From assembly GCA_036259875.1 (NCBI GenBank), contig DATAAZ010000034.1, positions 1 to 21,903 of the forward strand: a stretch of DNA of 21,903 nt. The letters are read 5' to 3'. The position numbers were made by a program, and so were the translations under genes. Below are positions 14,763-21,903 of the stretch, piece after piece. The notes below the pieces were generated by a model. The model searched no databases, was not told the DNA's origin, and saw nothing but the letters and a program-made list of their open reading frames with translations. This DNA comes from DATAAZ01 sp036259875 (GTDB taxonomy: Bacteria; Actinomycetota; Thermoleophilia; Gaiellales; Gaiellaceae). Position 1 is the stretch's first letter. Every line of letters starts with the position of its first letter.

Positions 14763-16460
14763 TCACTGGAAGAGCAGCAAGAGCGCGTCCGTCGGTGCGT
14801 AGTCGTCCGTGAGCGCCGGGACGTCTTCGGTCGGGATGGGCCGGTCGTGGCGGCCGAGGATCGGCTGCTCGAGGTCCGGGGCAGCCGGCGTCTGCTCGCG
14901 GACCGCCGCCCAGCGCTCGGCGAGGAACCGCGGCGCGGGCGCGGCGGCCTCGGTCGCGACGAGGATGAGGTTCCGGAACGCCTCGTCGCCTCGGCCGGCC
15001 TGCTCGACGGCCGGGTGCACGAGCACGGTCGGGAACGCGGTCCGGTACGTCCGGTAGATCGAGCGGAAGAGGCGCGAGCCAGGGCCCGCGAGCGCCCCGA
15101 TCGCGTTCGTGACGACGACGCCGCCCGGCGCGAGACGCCCGCGCGCGAGCTGGAGGAACTCCTGCGTCACGAGGTGGAACGGGATCGCGTCCGCGAAGAA
15201 GGCGTCGATCACGATGACGTCCCAGCGACGGTCGTTCCGCGCGAGGAACTGCCGGCCGTCGCCCACGTCGATTCGGAGGCGCGGATCACCGCGCGGGACG
15301 GCGAAGTACTCGTGTGCGACGTCGACGACGACCGGGTCGATCTCGACGACGTGGACGCGGAGGTCGGGAAATTCGCGCCACATCCGCTTCGGTGAAGATC
15401 CGGCGCCGAGGCCGATGAAGAGGACGTTTTGCGCACCCGGGTTATACGCGAGGCCGAGGTGGAAGTAGTCCGTGTAGCGGAAGCGGGTCGCGAAGGGGTC
15501 GTCCTTGTACATCGCGCTCTGGAGCGAGCTGTCGAAGCGCAGGTAGCGCGAGTCGGCGTCGTCCACCACCGCGAGGCGGTGGTACTGCGTGTCCTCCGCG
15601 AAGACCACGCGCGCGTCGGCGTCCTGGATCGCGACCCGTGGATCGCGCGCGTCGAGGTGGCCGTAGCCCCGCAGCCGGAAGACGGGCGACCAGTTCTGCG
15701 ACGCGGCGCGGGAAAGTGTCGCGCCGGCTTGGGGGTCGTCCGACCAGGCGAGGTACCCGGCGCCGCCGGCGACCGCGACGGCGGCCGCGAGCGCGACGAC
15801 GCGCCGGTCGAGGAGCGCAACGATCGCAGCGGCAACGAAGAGGGTGGCGGCACCGAGCTCGAGGAGCTGCTCGGTACCGAGCTCGGGGATGAGGAAGAAC
15901 GCGGTCGCGAACGTCCCCGCGATCGAACCGGCGGTCGACACGGAGAAGAGCCGGCCTGCGGTGCGGCCGACGCTCGCGACCGACCGCGTCCGGAGACGGA
16001 CGGCAACCGGGGTCACTGCGGCGAGGACGACGCTCGGAAGCCCGAAGAGCGCGGTCGCCGCGAGGAGCGCGTTCAGCCGCGGGCCGGGGTCCCAGCCGAC
16101 GATCGCTTCGAGCACGGCCTCGTCGACGAAGGGGACGGCGAGGACCGCGCAGGCGCCGATCGCGATGACGGCGAAGAGAAGCGTCGGAGCGGGCAGCCGG
16201 TCGGCCAGTGCGCCGCCGATCCAGTAGCCGAGTGAGAGCCCGGCGAGGACGACGCCGATCAGCGCGCCCCAGACGAAGAGCGAGTTGCCGAAGAAGGGAG
16301 CGAGCACGCGGCTCGCCGCGATCTCGACGCCCAGCAGGACCGCCCCCGACAGGAAGACCGCACCTCCGATCGCGATCGCCTCGGCGCGCTCGCCCGCGCG
16401 CACCCGCGACGCGGGCACCTCGGCCGCGCGGGCCGCGGCGGTCACATCCGTCGCTTCCAT
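14763..16460 (-). CDS. Membrane protein fused to a spermidine synthase-like domain
   Basis: The 565-residue product has two parts. Residues about 25-260 hold seven or eight hydrophobic segments, beginning AIAIGGAVFLSGAVLLGVEI and including a GYWIGGALADR loop typical of this fused family. Residues about 290-565 resemble spermidine synthase: YHRLAVVDD, then VLFIGLGAGSSPKRMW as the S-adenosyl-binding loop, VVEIDPVVVDVAHEYF, VGDGRQFL, and DVIVIDAF with the catalytic-type Asp. The amine-binding motif around LDGxxQ and YHE is poorly conserved (FDSSLQS, YFHLGL), so polyamine synthesis is doubtful. No speD or speH lies nearby. The ATG at 16458-16460 follows the TAA of the upstream gene by 5 nt, suggesting coupled translation. 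The longer frame to 16607 overlaps that gene and is rejected. Confidence 0.88.
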   Translation of the reverse strand: MEATDVTAAARAAEVPASRVRAGERAEAIAIGGAVFLSGAVLLGVEIAASRVLAPFFGNSLFVWGALIGVVLAGLSLGYWIGGALADRLPAPTLLFAVIAIGACAVLAVPFVDEAVLEAIVGWDPGPRLNALLAATALFGLPSVVLAAVTPVAVRLRTRSVASVGRTAGRLFSVSTAGSIAGTFATAFFLIPELGTEQLLELGAATLFVAAAIVALLDRRVVALAAAVAVAGGAGYLAWSDDPQAGATLSRAASQNWSPVFRLRGYGHLDARDPRVAIQDADARVVFAEDTQYHRLAVVDDADSRYLRFDSSLQSAMYKDDPFATRFRYTDYFHLGLAYNPGAQNVLFIGLGAGSSPKRMWREFPDLRVHVVEIDPVVVDVAHEYFAVPRGDPRLRIDVGDGRQFLARNDRRWDVIVIDAFFADAIPFHLVTQEFLQLARGRLAPGGVVVTNAIGALAGPGSRLFRSIYRTYRTAFPTVLVHPAVEQAGRGDEAFRNLILVATEAAAPAPRFLAERWAAVREQTPAAPDLEQPILGRHDRPIPTEDVPALTDDYAPTDALLLLFQ

Positions 16461-16465
16461 CGAGG

Positions 16466-17101
16466 TTATGTTGGCGGCGCGCCGCCGACGAGTTCCTCGA
16501 CGGCGCGGGAGAAGTCCTCCGCCATCGCCGTCAGGTTCCGGACGAGGAGCGCGTCGACGCCCGCCCGCTCCAGCGCGACGACCTGCTCCCGCGCGACGAG
16601 GTCGCACTCCGCGACGACGAGCTTGCCGGCCGGGACGTCGGGCAGAAGGTCGAGGGCGCGCTCGAGCTCTTCCTCGTCGCTGGCGCCGTCACGGCGGGAG
16701 ATGAGGACGATGTCGGGATCGACGCGCTCGAGCGCGTGCTCGAGCTCCTCCTCGTCGCGCACGTCGAGAACCCAGTCGAGGTCGAGCTCCTCAGCATCCG
16801 CGAGCAGCTCCTCGAGGAGCGCGTCGTCGTCGACCAGGTCGTCGTAGACGACGACCACCGCATCGGCGGCGCCACGTTCGTCGAGGCCGCCGACGAGGTC
16901 GCGGAACACGATCGGCATGCGGACGAGCACCGGAAGCGCGCTCGCCCCCCGCGCACGAGCGGCCTCGGCCGGGCTCGCGACCGCAATCGCCTCGGCGCCA
17001 CCGTGTTCGGCAGCGGCTGCGAGCTCCTCGACCTCGCCCGCGATCAGCGGGATGACGGAGATGCCGTCCCCCTCCGAGATCGCTTGTCGGAAACGGCTCA
17101 C
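16466..17101 (-). CDS. Degenerate indole-3-glycerol-phosphate synthase-like protein, very acidic
   Basis: The 211-residue product reads like a TIM barrel related to TrpC: an opening ISVIPLIAG, AEAIAVASPAE, LPVLVRMPIVFRD in place of the usual PVLRKDFI, ADAVVVVYDDL, LDWVLDVRDEEELEHAL, PDIVLISRRD, LVVAECDL and AGVDALLVRNL. The catalytic lysines of true TrpC (the KxxSPS and RKDF motifs) are missing, as is the usual SESGI phosphate site. It is rich in Asp/Glu throughout. I therefore see a non-catalytic or repurposed barrel rather than tryptophan synthesis. It starts with GTG 11 nt after the half-size aldehyde dehydrogenase and ends 5 nt before the membrane/spermidine-synthase gene, so it belongs to the same operon. 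No other trp gene is nearby. The TrpC resemblance is by eye and should be treated as moderate. Confidence 0.68.
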   Translation of the reverse strand: MSRFRQAISEGDGISVIPLIAGEVEELAAAAEHGGAEAIAVASPAEAARARGASALPVLVRMPIVFRDLVGGLDERGAADAVVVVYDDLVDDDALLEELLADAEELDLDWVLDVRDEEELEHALERVDPDIVLISRRDGASDEEELERALDLLPDVPAGKLVVAECDLVAREQVVALERAGVDALLVRNLTAMAEDFSRAVEELVGGAPPT

Positions 17102-17112
17102 GACGCGGAGCG

Positions 17113-17907
17113 CTAGACCCCGATCGGGTGCCAGACGGTCTTCATCTCGAGGAACGCGGCCGCGTGCCAGGGGGACTGGCCGTCTCCATTCCGGACAACC
17201 CGTTTCACGTTCTCGGCCGCGAGGCGCTCCAGCTCGGCGCGGTCGCCGTCGACCCCCGAGAGGTCAATCGCGTTCACGTCCATGTGGGCCGCGAGGACAG
17301 GGCCTAGCTCGTCCTTGCGCCCGGTCAACAGGTTGACAACCCCGCCCGGGACGTCGGACGTCGCGAGGACCTCGGCGAGCGTCATGGCCGCGAGCGGCCG
17401 GCGCTCGGATGCGAGGAGGACCACGGCGTTGCCGCCCACGACCGCGGGCGCGAGGCGCGAGACGAGCCCGTCGAGCGGAGGCTCTTCGGGCGCGACGATC
17501 CCGACGACGCCCGTCGGCTCGGGAACCGTGAAGTTGAAGTACGGGCCGGCGACCGGATTGGAGGAGCCGAGCACCTGCGCGAGCTTGTCCGCCCAGCCCG
17601 CGTACCAGATCCACCGATCGATCGCCGCGCCGACCTCGACTTCGTCTCCCGTCAGGCCGGCGAATTCCTTGCGCCGCCCCTCGAGCATCTCGGCGATTCG
17701 ATAGAGCACCTGCCCCCGGTTGTAGGCGGTCATCGCCGCCCATTTCGGCTGCGCCGAACGCGCGGCGCGGACGGCGTCCCTCACGTCCTTGCGGGACGCG
17801 CGCGCCACGTTTGCGCCTTCCGTCTCGTACGTGCGACCCGACTCGGAACGCGGGAACGCGCCGCCGATGTACAGCTTGTAGGTCTTCGCGACCGGAAGCC
17901 TCGTCAT
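17113..17907 (-). CDS. Half-size aldehyde dehydrogenase paralogue lacking the catalytic domain
   Basis: At 264 residues it is half the family's usual 480-500. Residues 1-210 follow the N-terminal, cofactor-binding part of the family: YIGGAFPRSESGRTYE, RAAR.A.PKWAAMTAYNRGQVLYRIAEML, WYAGWADK, PTGVVGIVAP, RLAPAVVGGNAVVLL and VPGGVVNLLTG. The PWNFPL Asn is replaced by EEPPL (141-145), and the NAD-binding Lys by Leu165. The general-base Glu and catalytic Cys regions are absent. The end (EMKTVWHPIGV) resembles the family's extreme C-terminal strand, so the middle seems lost rather than the gene cut short. The frame is clean with normal codon bias. The ATG lies 3 nt after the full-length enzyme's stop. 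A structural or regulatory partner of that enzyme is the best guess. Confidence 0.85.
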   Translation of the reverse strand: MTRLPVAKTYKLYIGGAFPRSESGRTYETEGANVARASRKDVRDAVRAARSAQPKWAAMTAYNRGQVLYRIAEMLEGRRKEFAGLTGDEVEVGAAIDRWIWYAGWADKLAQVLGSSNPVAGPYFNFTVPEPTGVVGIVAPEEPPLDGLVSRLAPAVVGGNAVVLLASERRPLAAMTLAEVLATSDVPGGVVNLLTGRKDELGPVLAAHMDVNAIDLSGVDGDRAELERLAAENVKRVVRNGDGQSPWHAAAFLEMKTVWHPIGV

Positions 17908-17910
17908 CGC

Positions 17911-19464
17911 CTACCCGCCGAACGTCTCGGGGGCGCGCTCGAAATCGACATACGGCTCGAGCCCGTGCAAACCGCCCTCGCGTCCGAAGCCCGACTCCTT
18001 GTACCCGCCGAACGGCGACGTGGGGTCGAAGCGGTTGTACGTGTTCGCCCAGACGACACCGGCCCGAAGCTGCGAGGCCATGAAGAGGATCCGCGAGCCC
18101 TTGTCCGTCCAGACACCGGCCGAAAGCCCGTACGCGGTGTTGTTCGCTTTCTCGACCGCCTCGGCGGGGGTGCGGAACGTGAGCACCGAGAGCACCGGGC
18201 CGAAGATCTCTTCCTGCGCGATCCGGTAGCTCTGCGCAACGTTGGTGAAGACGGTCGGCGGGAAGAACCAGCCGCGCTCGGGCAGGCGACAGGGCGGCTG
18301 GTAGACGTCGGCGCCCTCCTCCTCTCCGGCCTGGACGAGCTCCCGGATCTTGTCGAGCTGTTGCTTCGAGTTGATCGCGCCCACGTCCGTGTTCTTGTCG
18401 AGCGGGTCGCCGACGCGAAGCGTCCCCATCCGCCGCTTCAGCTTCTCGATCAGCGGCTCGTAGATCGACTCCTGGACGAGCAGCCGCGAGCCCGCGCAGC
18501 ACACGTGACCCTGGTTGAAGTAGATGCCGTTGATGATCCCCTCGACGGCCTGGTCGAGCGGTGCGTCGTCGAAGATCACGTTTGCCGCCTTGCCGCCGAG
18601 CTCGAGCGTCAGCTTCTTCTCGGTCCCAGCGACCGCCTTCTGGATTTCCTTCCCGACCTCGGTGGACCCGGTGAAGGCGATCTTGTCGACGTCCGGATGC
18701 TTGACGAGCTCGGCGCCGGCGCGGCCGTCGCCCGTCACGATGTTCACGACGCCGGCGGGGAGGCCCGCCTGGCGAAGGACGTCGCAGAAGAGAAGCGCCG
18801 TCAGAGGCGTCGTCTCGGCCGGCTTCAGCACGACGGTGTTTCCGGCGGCAAGCGCGGGAGCGAGCTTCCACGCGAGCATGAGGAGCGGGAAGTTCCACGG
18901 GATCACCTGGGCCGCGACACCGACGGGGCGCGGGCGGCGGTTCGGGAACGCGTACTCGAGCTTGTCAGCCCAGCCCGCGTAGTAGAAGAAGTGCGCTGCG
19001 GAGAGCGGGAGGTCGACGTCGCGGGACTCGCGGATCGGCTTCCCGCCGTCGAGCGACTCGAGGACGGCGAACTCGCGGGAGCGCTCCTGGAGGATCCGCG
19101 CGATCCGGTAGAGATATTTCGCCCTCTCGCTCGCGGCGATGTCCGACCACCCGTTCTCGAACGCGTCGCGCGCCGCCTTGACGGCGAAATCGACGTCCTC
19201 GGCACCGCCGTAGGCGACGTCCGCGAGCCGCTCCTCCGTTGCGGGGCTGACCGACGGGTGGAACTCGCCCGAGCGCGGCTTGACCCACTCGCCGCCGACG
19301 AACATCCCGTAGCGCTCCTCGAGGCGCACGATGTCGCGCGCCTCGGGCGCGGGAGCGTAGTCGAAGGCAGACGGAACCGGGGAGCGGTCCTGGCGAAGCG
19401 CCGGGGAACCCATGGTTTCCCCGTGGGCCGCCTCCTTCTCAGCCGATTCCCCGTGCTCCGTCAA
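17911..19464 (-). CDS. Aldehyde dehydrogenase, full length
   Basis: NAD(P)-dependent oxidation of an aldehyde to the acid. In this position acetaldehyde from DeoC is the likely substrate, by inference. All family landmarks are present: IPWNFPL with the catalytic Asn, VVLKPAETTP with the cofactor Lys, FTGST, LELGGK with the general-base Glu, GHVCCAGSR with the catalytic Cys, EEIFGPVLSV, and SPFGGYKESGFGREGG. The start is uncertain. TTG at 19464 has AGGA 6 nt upstream and a TACGAT hexamer nearby. ATG at 19413 gives 500 residues and begins about where homologues do (SAFDYAPAPEAR). The frame to 19560 overlaps the SRPBCC gene and is less likely. The pair of a full-length and a second aldehyde dehydrogenase next to deoC recurs in actinobacteria as I remember it. 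Confidence 0.94.
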   Translation of the reverse strand: MTEHGESAEKEAAHGETMGSPALRQDRSPVPSAFDYAPAPEARDIVRLEERYGMFVGGEWVKPRSGEFHPSVSPATEERLADVAYGGAEDVDFAVKAARDAFENGWSDIAASERAKYLYRIARILQERSREFAVLESLDGGKPIRESRDVDLPLSAAHFFYYAGWADKLEYAFPNRRPRPVGVAAQVIPWNFPLLMLAWKLAPALAAGNTVVLKPAETTPLTALLFCDVLRQAGLPAGVVNIVTGDGRAGAELVKHPDVDKIAFTGSTEVGKEIQKAVAGTEKKLTLELGGKAANVIFDDAPLDQAVEGIINGIYFNQGHVCCAGSRLLVQESIYEPLIEKLKRRMGTLRVGDPLDKNTDVGAINSKQQLDKIRELVQAGEEEGADVYQPPCRLPERGWFFPPTVFTNVAQSYRIAQEEIFGPVLSVLTFRTPAEAVEKANNTAYGLSAGVWTDKGSRILFMASQLRAGVVWANTYNRFDPTSPFGGYKESGFGREGGLHGLEPYVDFERAPETFGG

Positions 19465-19474
19465 GGGCGTTCCT

Positions 19475-19480
19475 ATCGTA
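19475..19480 (-). promoter_or_regulatory. Possible internal -10 box before the aldehyde dehydrogenase gene
   Basis: On the minus strand TACGAT ends 10 nt before the TTG at 19464, within the gap after the SRPBCC gene. It matches the TANNNT pattern seen before other genes here. No -35 is visible, since the upstream stretch is almost pure G and C. It may allow the dehydrogenases to be expressed apart from deoC. Confidence 0.3.
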
Positions 19481-19514
19481 CCCCGCCCCCGGTCCCCTTC
19501 CTTCGCCCCGGCGC

Positions 19515-20174
19515 CTAGGCCTCGAGCATCTCCTTGAGGCGCGCAAGGCGGTTGCGCCACTCCAACTTCGTTCGCTCGGCGGTCGCCGCGTCGGGCAGCC
19601 GCTCGTGCTCGATCGCAACCGCGCTCTTCTCCGGCCCCTTCGCTTCGAAACCCACGACGACCCGCGCGGCGCCGTCACCCCAGTCGAAGCGGGCGGAGCG
19701 GTTCGGCTGTGCCGTTCGCAGGGACACCCGCGCGTCGGGGAGGAGCCGGGCGCGCTCCCCCTCGTCGACGAACGCCGCGTAGAGGCGCTCGACGGGCACG
19801 GCGACCGTCTTCGACGCGCCGACGGAGAACCCGCCCGGTCGCTCGTGCTTCGCGCGAAGCCCACGCTCCTTTTCGTACGCGACCGTCACCGCCTGCGCCC
19901 ACCAGCCCGAGACCTCGTGGTCCTCACGCAGGTGGCGCGCGATGTCGCGGTGCGAGCGGTCGAGCGCGCCCCACTCGTCGAGGATCGCGAACCACTCGTT
20001 CCAGGTCTTCCCGGTCCGCTGCACGACCGTGTCGTCGGAGGGGCGGTCGGACGTCTCGGGTGCGTTCGCCGGCCGCTTCGCGGAGGCAACGTGCCGCCGC
20101 GCCGCCGTGTAGCGCTCGCCCGTCTTCTCCATGCGGGCGCGCACCCGCCGCTTGAAGGACTTCCGCTCCGTCAT
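19515..20174 (-). CDS. DUF4287-like/SRPBCC domain protein
   Basis: The 219-residue product joins two small parts. The N-terminus (SFKRRVRARMEKTGERYTAARR) resembles the DUF4287 helical motif. Residues about 55-110 (KTWNEWFAILDEWGALDRSHRDIARHL, then SGWWAQAVTVAYEKERG) form a helical segment often found ahead of SRPBCC domains in actinobacteria. The C-terminal part (about 112-219) looks like an SRPBCC/AHSA1 half barrel: FSVGASKTVAVPVERLYAAFVD, then strands ending in ERTKLEWRNRLARLKEML. This fold binds hydrophobic ligands, but no function follows from the sequence. The ATG has GAGGAGA 5 nt upstream, one of the few good Shine-Dalgarno sites here. It sits between deoC and the dehydrogenase in the same direction, so co-expression is plausible. 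Confidence 0.85.
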   Translation of the reverse strand: MTERKSFKRRVRARMEKTGERYTAARRHVASAKRPANAPETSDRPSDDTVVQRTGKTWNEWFAILDEWGALDRSHRDIARHLREDHEVSGWWAQAVTVAYEKERGLRAKHERPGGFSVGASKTVAVPVERLYAAFVDEGERARLLPDARVSLRTAQPNRSARFDWGDGAARVVVGFEAKGPEKSAVAIEHERLPDAATAERTKLEWRNRLARLKEMLEA

Positions 20175-20310
20175 CGTCTCTCCTCACCGGCCGGCGACCA
20201 GGGACTCGCGCTCCCGGCCCGCGGCCCGGACGAGAAACCGAGCGTCCCGAGGGCACGAGCCCCCTTTGCCTCCCGGAGCCGGCGGCGTGAGCGCCGGAGC
20301 GACGCATCCA

Positions 20311-21249
20311 TCAATCGAGCGTGAAGTAATCGGCGCTCTGGTAGCGCCCCGTCTTCTCCTTGCGGATCTGGAGGAGGACGTCGTTCAGGAGCGACGAGGC
20401 GCCGAGCCGGAAGAGGTCGGGCGTGAGCCACTCGGGCCCGAGCGTCTCGTTCACGAGCACGAGGTGCTGGACGGCCTGCTTCGCGTGCCGAATTCCACCG
20501 GCAGGCTTCACGCCCACCTTCTCGCCGGTTTCCGCATGGACATCGCGGACCGCCTCGAGCATGACGAGCGTGACCGGCAGCGTCGCGGCCGGCTGCACCT
20601 TCCCCGTCGACGTCTTGATGAAGTCGGCGCCGCCGGCGATCGCGAGCAGGCTCGCGCGTCGGACGTTGTCGTACGTGCCGAGCTCGCCGGCCTCGACGAT
20701 GGCCTTCAGGTGAAGGTCGCCGATCGCCTCCTTGACCTCGCGGACCTCCTCGTAGACCTTCGCGTAGCTTCCCGCGAGGAGCGCCCCTCGGTCGATGACC
20801 ATGTCAATCTCGTCCGCGCCTAGCTCGGCGGCGCGGCGCGCCTCCGCGACCTTGAGATCGAGCGGTGAGCGGCCTGACGGGAACGCGGTGGCGACGGACG
20901 CCACCTTGACGCCCGTCCCGGCCACCTTCTCGCGTGCGACCGCGACCAGGTCGGGGTACACGCACACGGCCGCGACGGGCGGAACGGTCGGGTCGGCCGG
21001 ATCCGGCCGGACGGCCTTCGACGAGAGCGCGGCGACCTTGCCGGGCGTATCCGCTCCTTCGAGCGTCGTCAGGTCGATCATCCGAACCGCGAGGTCGAGC
21101 GCGAAGAGCTTTGCCTCACGCTTGATCGAGCGGCGCGCAAGCGTCGCCGCGCGCTCCTCGACGGCGACCTGGTCGACCGACCCGACACGGGGCAGCCGGG
21201 GCTCCAGGGGAAGCTCGAACCCACGCGGGAGGGCAGGCGCCTGCGCCAT
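20311..21249 (-). CDS. deoC: Deoxyribose-phosphate aldolase
   Basis: Cleaves 2-deoxyribose 5-phosphate to glyceraldehyde 3-phosphate and acetaldehyde, the last step of deoxynucleoside salvage. The Schiff-base lysine is Lys212 in GADFIKTSTGK. Lys248 (VGVKPAGGIR) and Asp149 (GADEIDMVID) complete the active site. At 312 residues it is longer than the E. coli enzyme (259) because of an N-terminal helical extension of about 50 residues. The C-terminal FRLGASSLLNDVLLQI is typical of the actinobacterial branch. The ATG has a TAGACT hexamer 6 nt upstream and no Shine-Dalgarno, suggesting a leaderless message. It is the first gene of the leftward cluster leading to the aldehyde dehydrogenases, which could remove the acetaldehyde made here. 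The 136 bp after it hold only GC-rich imperfect repeats and the next gene's ribosome binding site. Confidence 0.96.
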   Translation of the reverse strand: MAQAPALPRGFELPLEPRLPRVGSVDQVAVEERAATLARRSIKREAKLFALDLAVRMIDLTTLEGADTPGKVAALSSKAVRPDPADPTVPPVAAVCVYPDLVAVAREKVAGTGVKVASVATAFPSGRSPLDLKVAEARRAAELGADEIDMVIDRGALLAGSYAKVYEEVREVKEAIGDLHLKAIVEAGELGTYDNVRRASLLAIAGGADFIKTSTGKVQPAATLPVTLVMLEAVRDVHAETGEKVGVKPAGGIRHAKQAVQHLVLVNETLGPEWLTPDLFRLGASSLLNDVLLQIRKEKTGRYQSADYFTLD

Positions 21250-21255
21250 GCGTGA

Positions 21256-21261
21256 AGTCTA
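21256..21261 (-). promoter_or_regulatory. Candidate -10 box giving a leaderless deoC transcript
   Basis: On the minus strand TAGACT ends 6 nt before the deoC ATG, in the 34-bp gap after the upstream gene. There is no Shine-Dalgarno. A -35 is not evident. The same spacing is found before polA. Confidence 0.4.
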
Positions 21262-21283
21262 GTCCGCTCGGCGAAAAGGCCTG

Positions 21284-21903
21284 CTAGCGCAGGGAACGCG
21301 CGATCGCGACCAGGTCGCGCCGCGGAAGCGGCCCGCTGACCGTGTAGAGGACGCGGCCCTGCCGCCAGTACAGGTGCGGCGCCGTCTCTGGACCGATCCC
21401 GTAGGTCGCCCGCACGCGGCCGAGCGGGACGCGCTCCGTGTACTGGAAGAGACACTCGCCGCCGAACGGGTCGTTTCCCCACCCACCGGGGCGCGAAAGC
21501 CGCTGCGTCACGTCGATCCGCTCGACGCCGCGCCGGTAGACCGCCGCGAAGAGCTCCCGAAACGGCGGATTCGAGCCCTCGGGGCCGGTGACGCCCGAGC
21601 GCGGCGCCCAACCGGAGACGGCGCGCGAGAAGCCGCGCGGAAGCACGCGCGGGACGCGCGGGCGGTACGAGAGGTGGTCCCTGGTCGCGGCGACGCTCGT
21701 CCGACGGAAGCCGTCGTCACGGCGCTCGGGCCGTGAGCCGACGTTGGGCGTGGCGAAATCGGAAACGGGGAGCTGCTCGTTGAGGTCCCGGTATGCAAGC
21801 GCCTCGGACGAGACCGTCCGGCCGCGTCGGACGTCCAATCGCAGCGGAAGGAGCGTCGCCCGCGAGAGCCAGATCGTCGCGCTGCCGCGCGCGAGCCCCG
21901 CGC
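21284..21903 (-). CDS. C-terminal part of a LolA/RseB-like exported protein (5' end outside window)
   Basis: The frame is open to the right edge, so only about 206 C-terminal residues are seen and the true start lies outside. The first visible part (SATIWLSRATLLPLRLDV, then TVSSEALAYRDLN and LPVSDFATP) follows the pattern of LolA/RseB-type lipoprotein-binding folds: a Trp-strand, 'xLPLRxD', 'Y.DL.FN' and 'DxxF'. The remainder (GVERIDVTQRL, GECLFQYTERVPLGRV, TAPHLYWRQGRVLYTVSGPL) reads like a second beta-rich region that scores a value against a threshold, as in DUF4367-like domains. No catalytic motif is visible. The TAG stop lies 34 bp before deoC, so the two genes may share a transcript. 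The assignment is by resemblance only. A standalone start at the TTG at 21838 is unlikely because the conserved pattern extends upstream of it. Confidence 0.68.
   Translation of the reverse strand, partial: AGLARGSATIWLSRATLLPLRLDVRRGRTVSSEALAYRDLNEQLPVSDFATPNVGSRPERRDDGFRRTSVAATRDHLSYRPRVPRVLPRGFSRAVSGWAPRSGVTGPEGSNPPFRELFAAVYRRGVERIDVTQRLSRPGGWGNDPFGGECLFQYTERVPLGRVRATYGIGPETAPHLYWRQGRVLYTVSGPLPRRDLVAIARSLR

Noticed and set aside
14707..14766. Longer N-terminus for the small lipoprotein, starting at 14766
   Set aside because: It overlaps the stop of the upstream gene and includes the TACAAT hexamer; the GTG at 14706 gives a normal lipoprotein signal.
17965..19518. 517-codon open frame on the plus strand opposite the aldehyde dehydrogenase gene
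   Set aside because: The minus strand encodes an unmistakable aldehyde dehydrogenase. The plus-strand product is low-complexity Arg/Glu/Leu/Val.
20175..20310. Possible terminator or regulatory RNA between deoC and the SRPBCC gene
   Set aside because: Only short imperfect GC repeats are seen, with no T-tract and no recognisable RNA fold; chance is enough at this base composition.

Overview
The window is about 21.9 kb of very GC-rich DNA with strong G/C third-position bias and frequent GTG and TTG starts. It looks like a chromosomal segment of a high-GC actinobacterium. The mix of lipoproteins, a full branched-chain amino acid (Liv) transporter, a PPi-signature phosphofructokinase and a DeoC/aldehyde dehydrogenase cluster would suit Thermoleophilia (Gaiellales/Solirubrobacterales), but that placement is inference. 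I see no phage, plasmid or CRISPR signature.

Left part (1-4835). The 5' portion of rpsA (ribosomal protein S1) runs off the left edge. It is divergent from a membrane-anchored protein with a beta-propeller look (992-2077). That gene converges on polA (2120-4693), a complete DNA polymerase I whose proofreading domain has lost its catalytic acidic residues.

Middle left (4836-10260). A complete livK-H-M-G-F operon reads leftward. It encodes a lipoprotein binding protein, two permeases and two ATPases. The four downstream genes overlap or nearly abut. A perfect 12-bp hairpin separates livK from livH. A strong Shine-Dalgarno sequence sits 8 nt before an in-frame ATC upstream of the usual livH start call.

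Middle (10447-14706). A tRNA-Leu(CAA) precedes pfkA, whose GGEDT and PKTIDND motifs are of the pyrophosphate-dependent type. Next come a proline-rich lipoprotein, a convergent Tat-exported protein distantly like the DyP/DUF7405 group, and another lipoprotein. Between the last two lies a 168-bp palindromic element bounded by CTAG that resembles an IS630/Tc1-type miniature element.

Right part (14763-21903). A leftward cluster runs deoC, a DUF4287-like/SRPBCC protein, a full-length aldehyde dehydrogenase, a half-size aldehyde dehydrogenase paralogue without the catalytic domain, a degenerate acidic protein resembling indole-3-glycerol-phosphate synthase, and a membrane/spermidine-synthase fusion. 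The first genes suggest deoxyribose 5-phosphate breakdown and oxidation of the acetaldehyde released. The two pseudoenzyme-like members are the least explained part of the window. A partial gene with a LolA/RseB-like look closes the right edge.

Several genes (polA, deoC, pfkA and two lipoproteins) have a TANNNT-like hexamer 6-9 nt before the start codon and no good Shine-Dalgarno, which points to leaderless transcripts.
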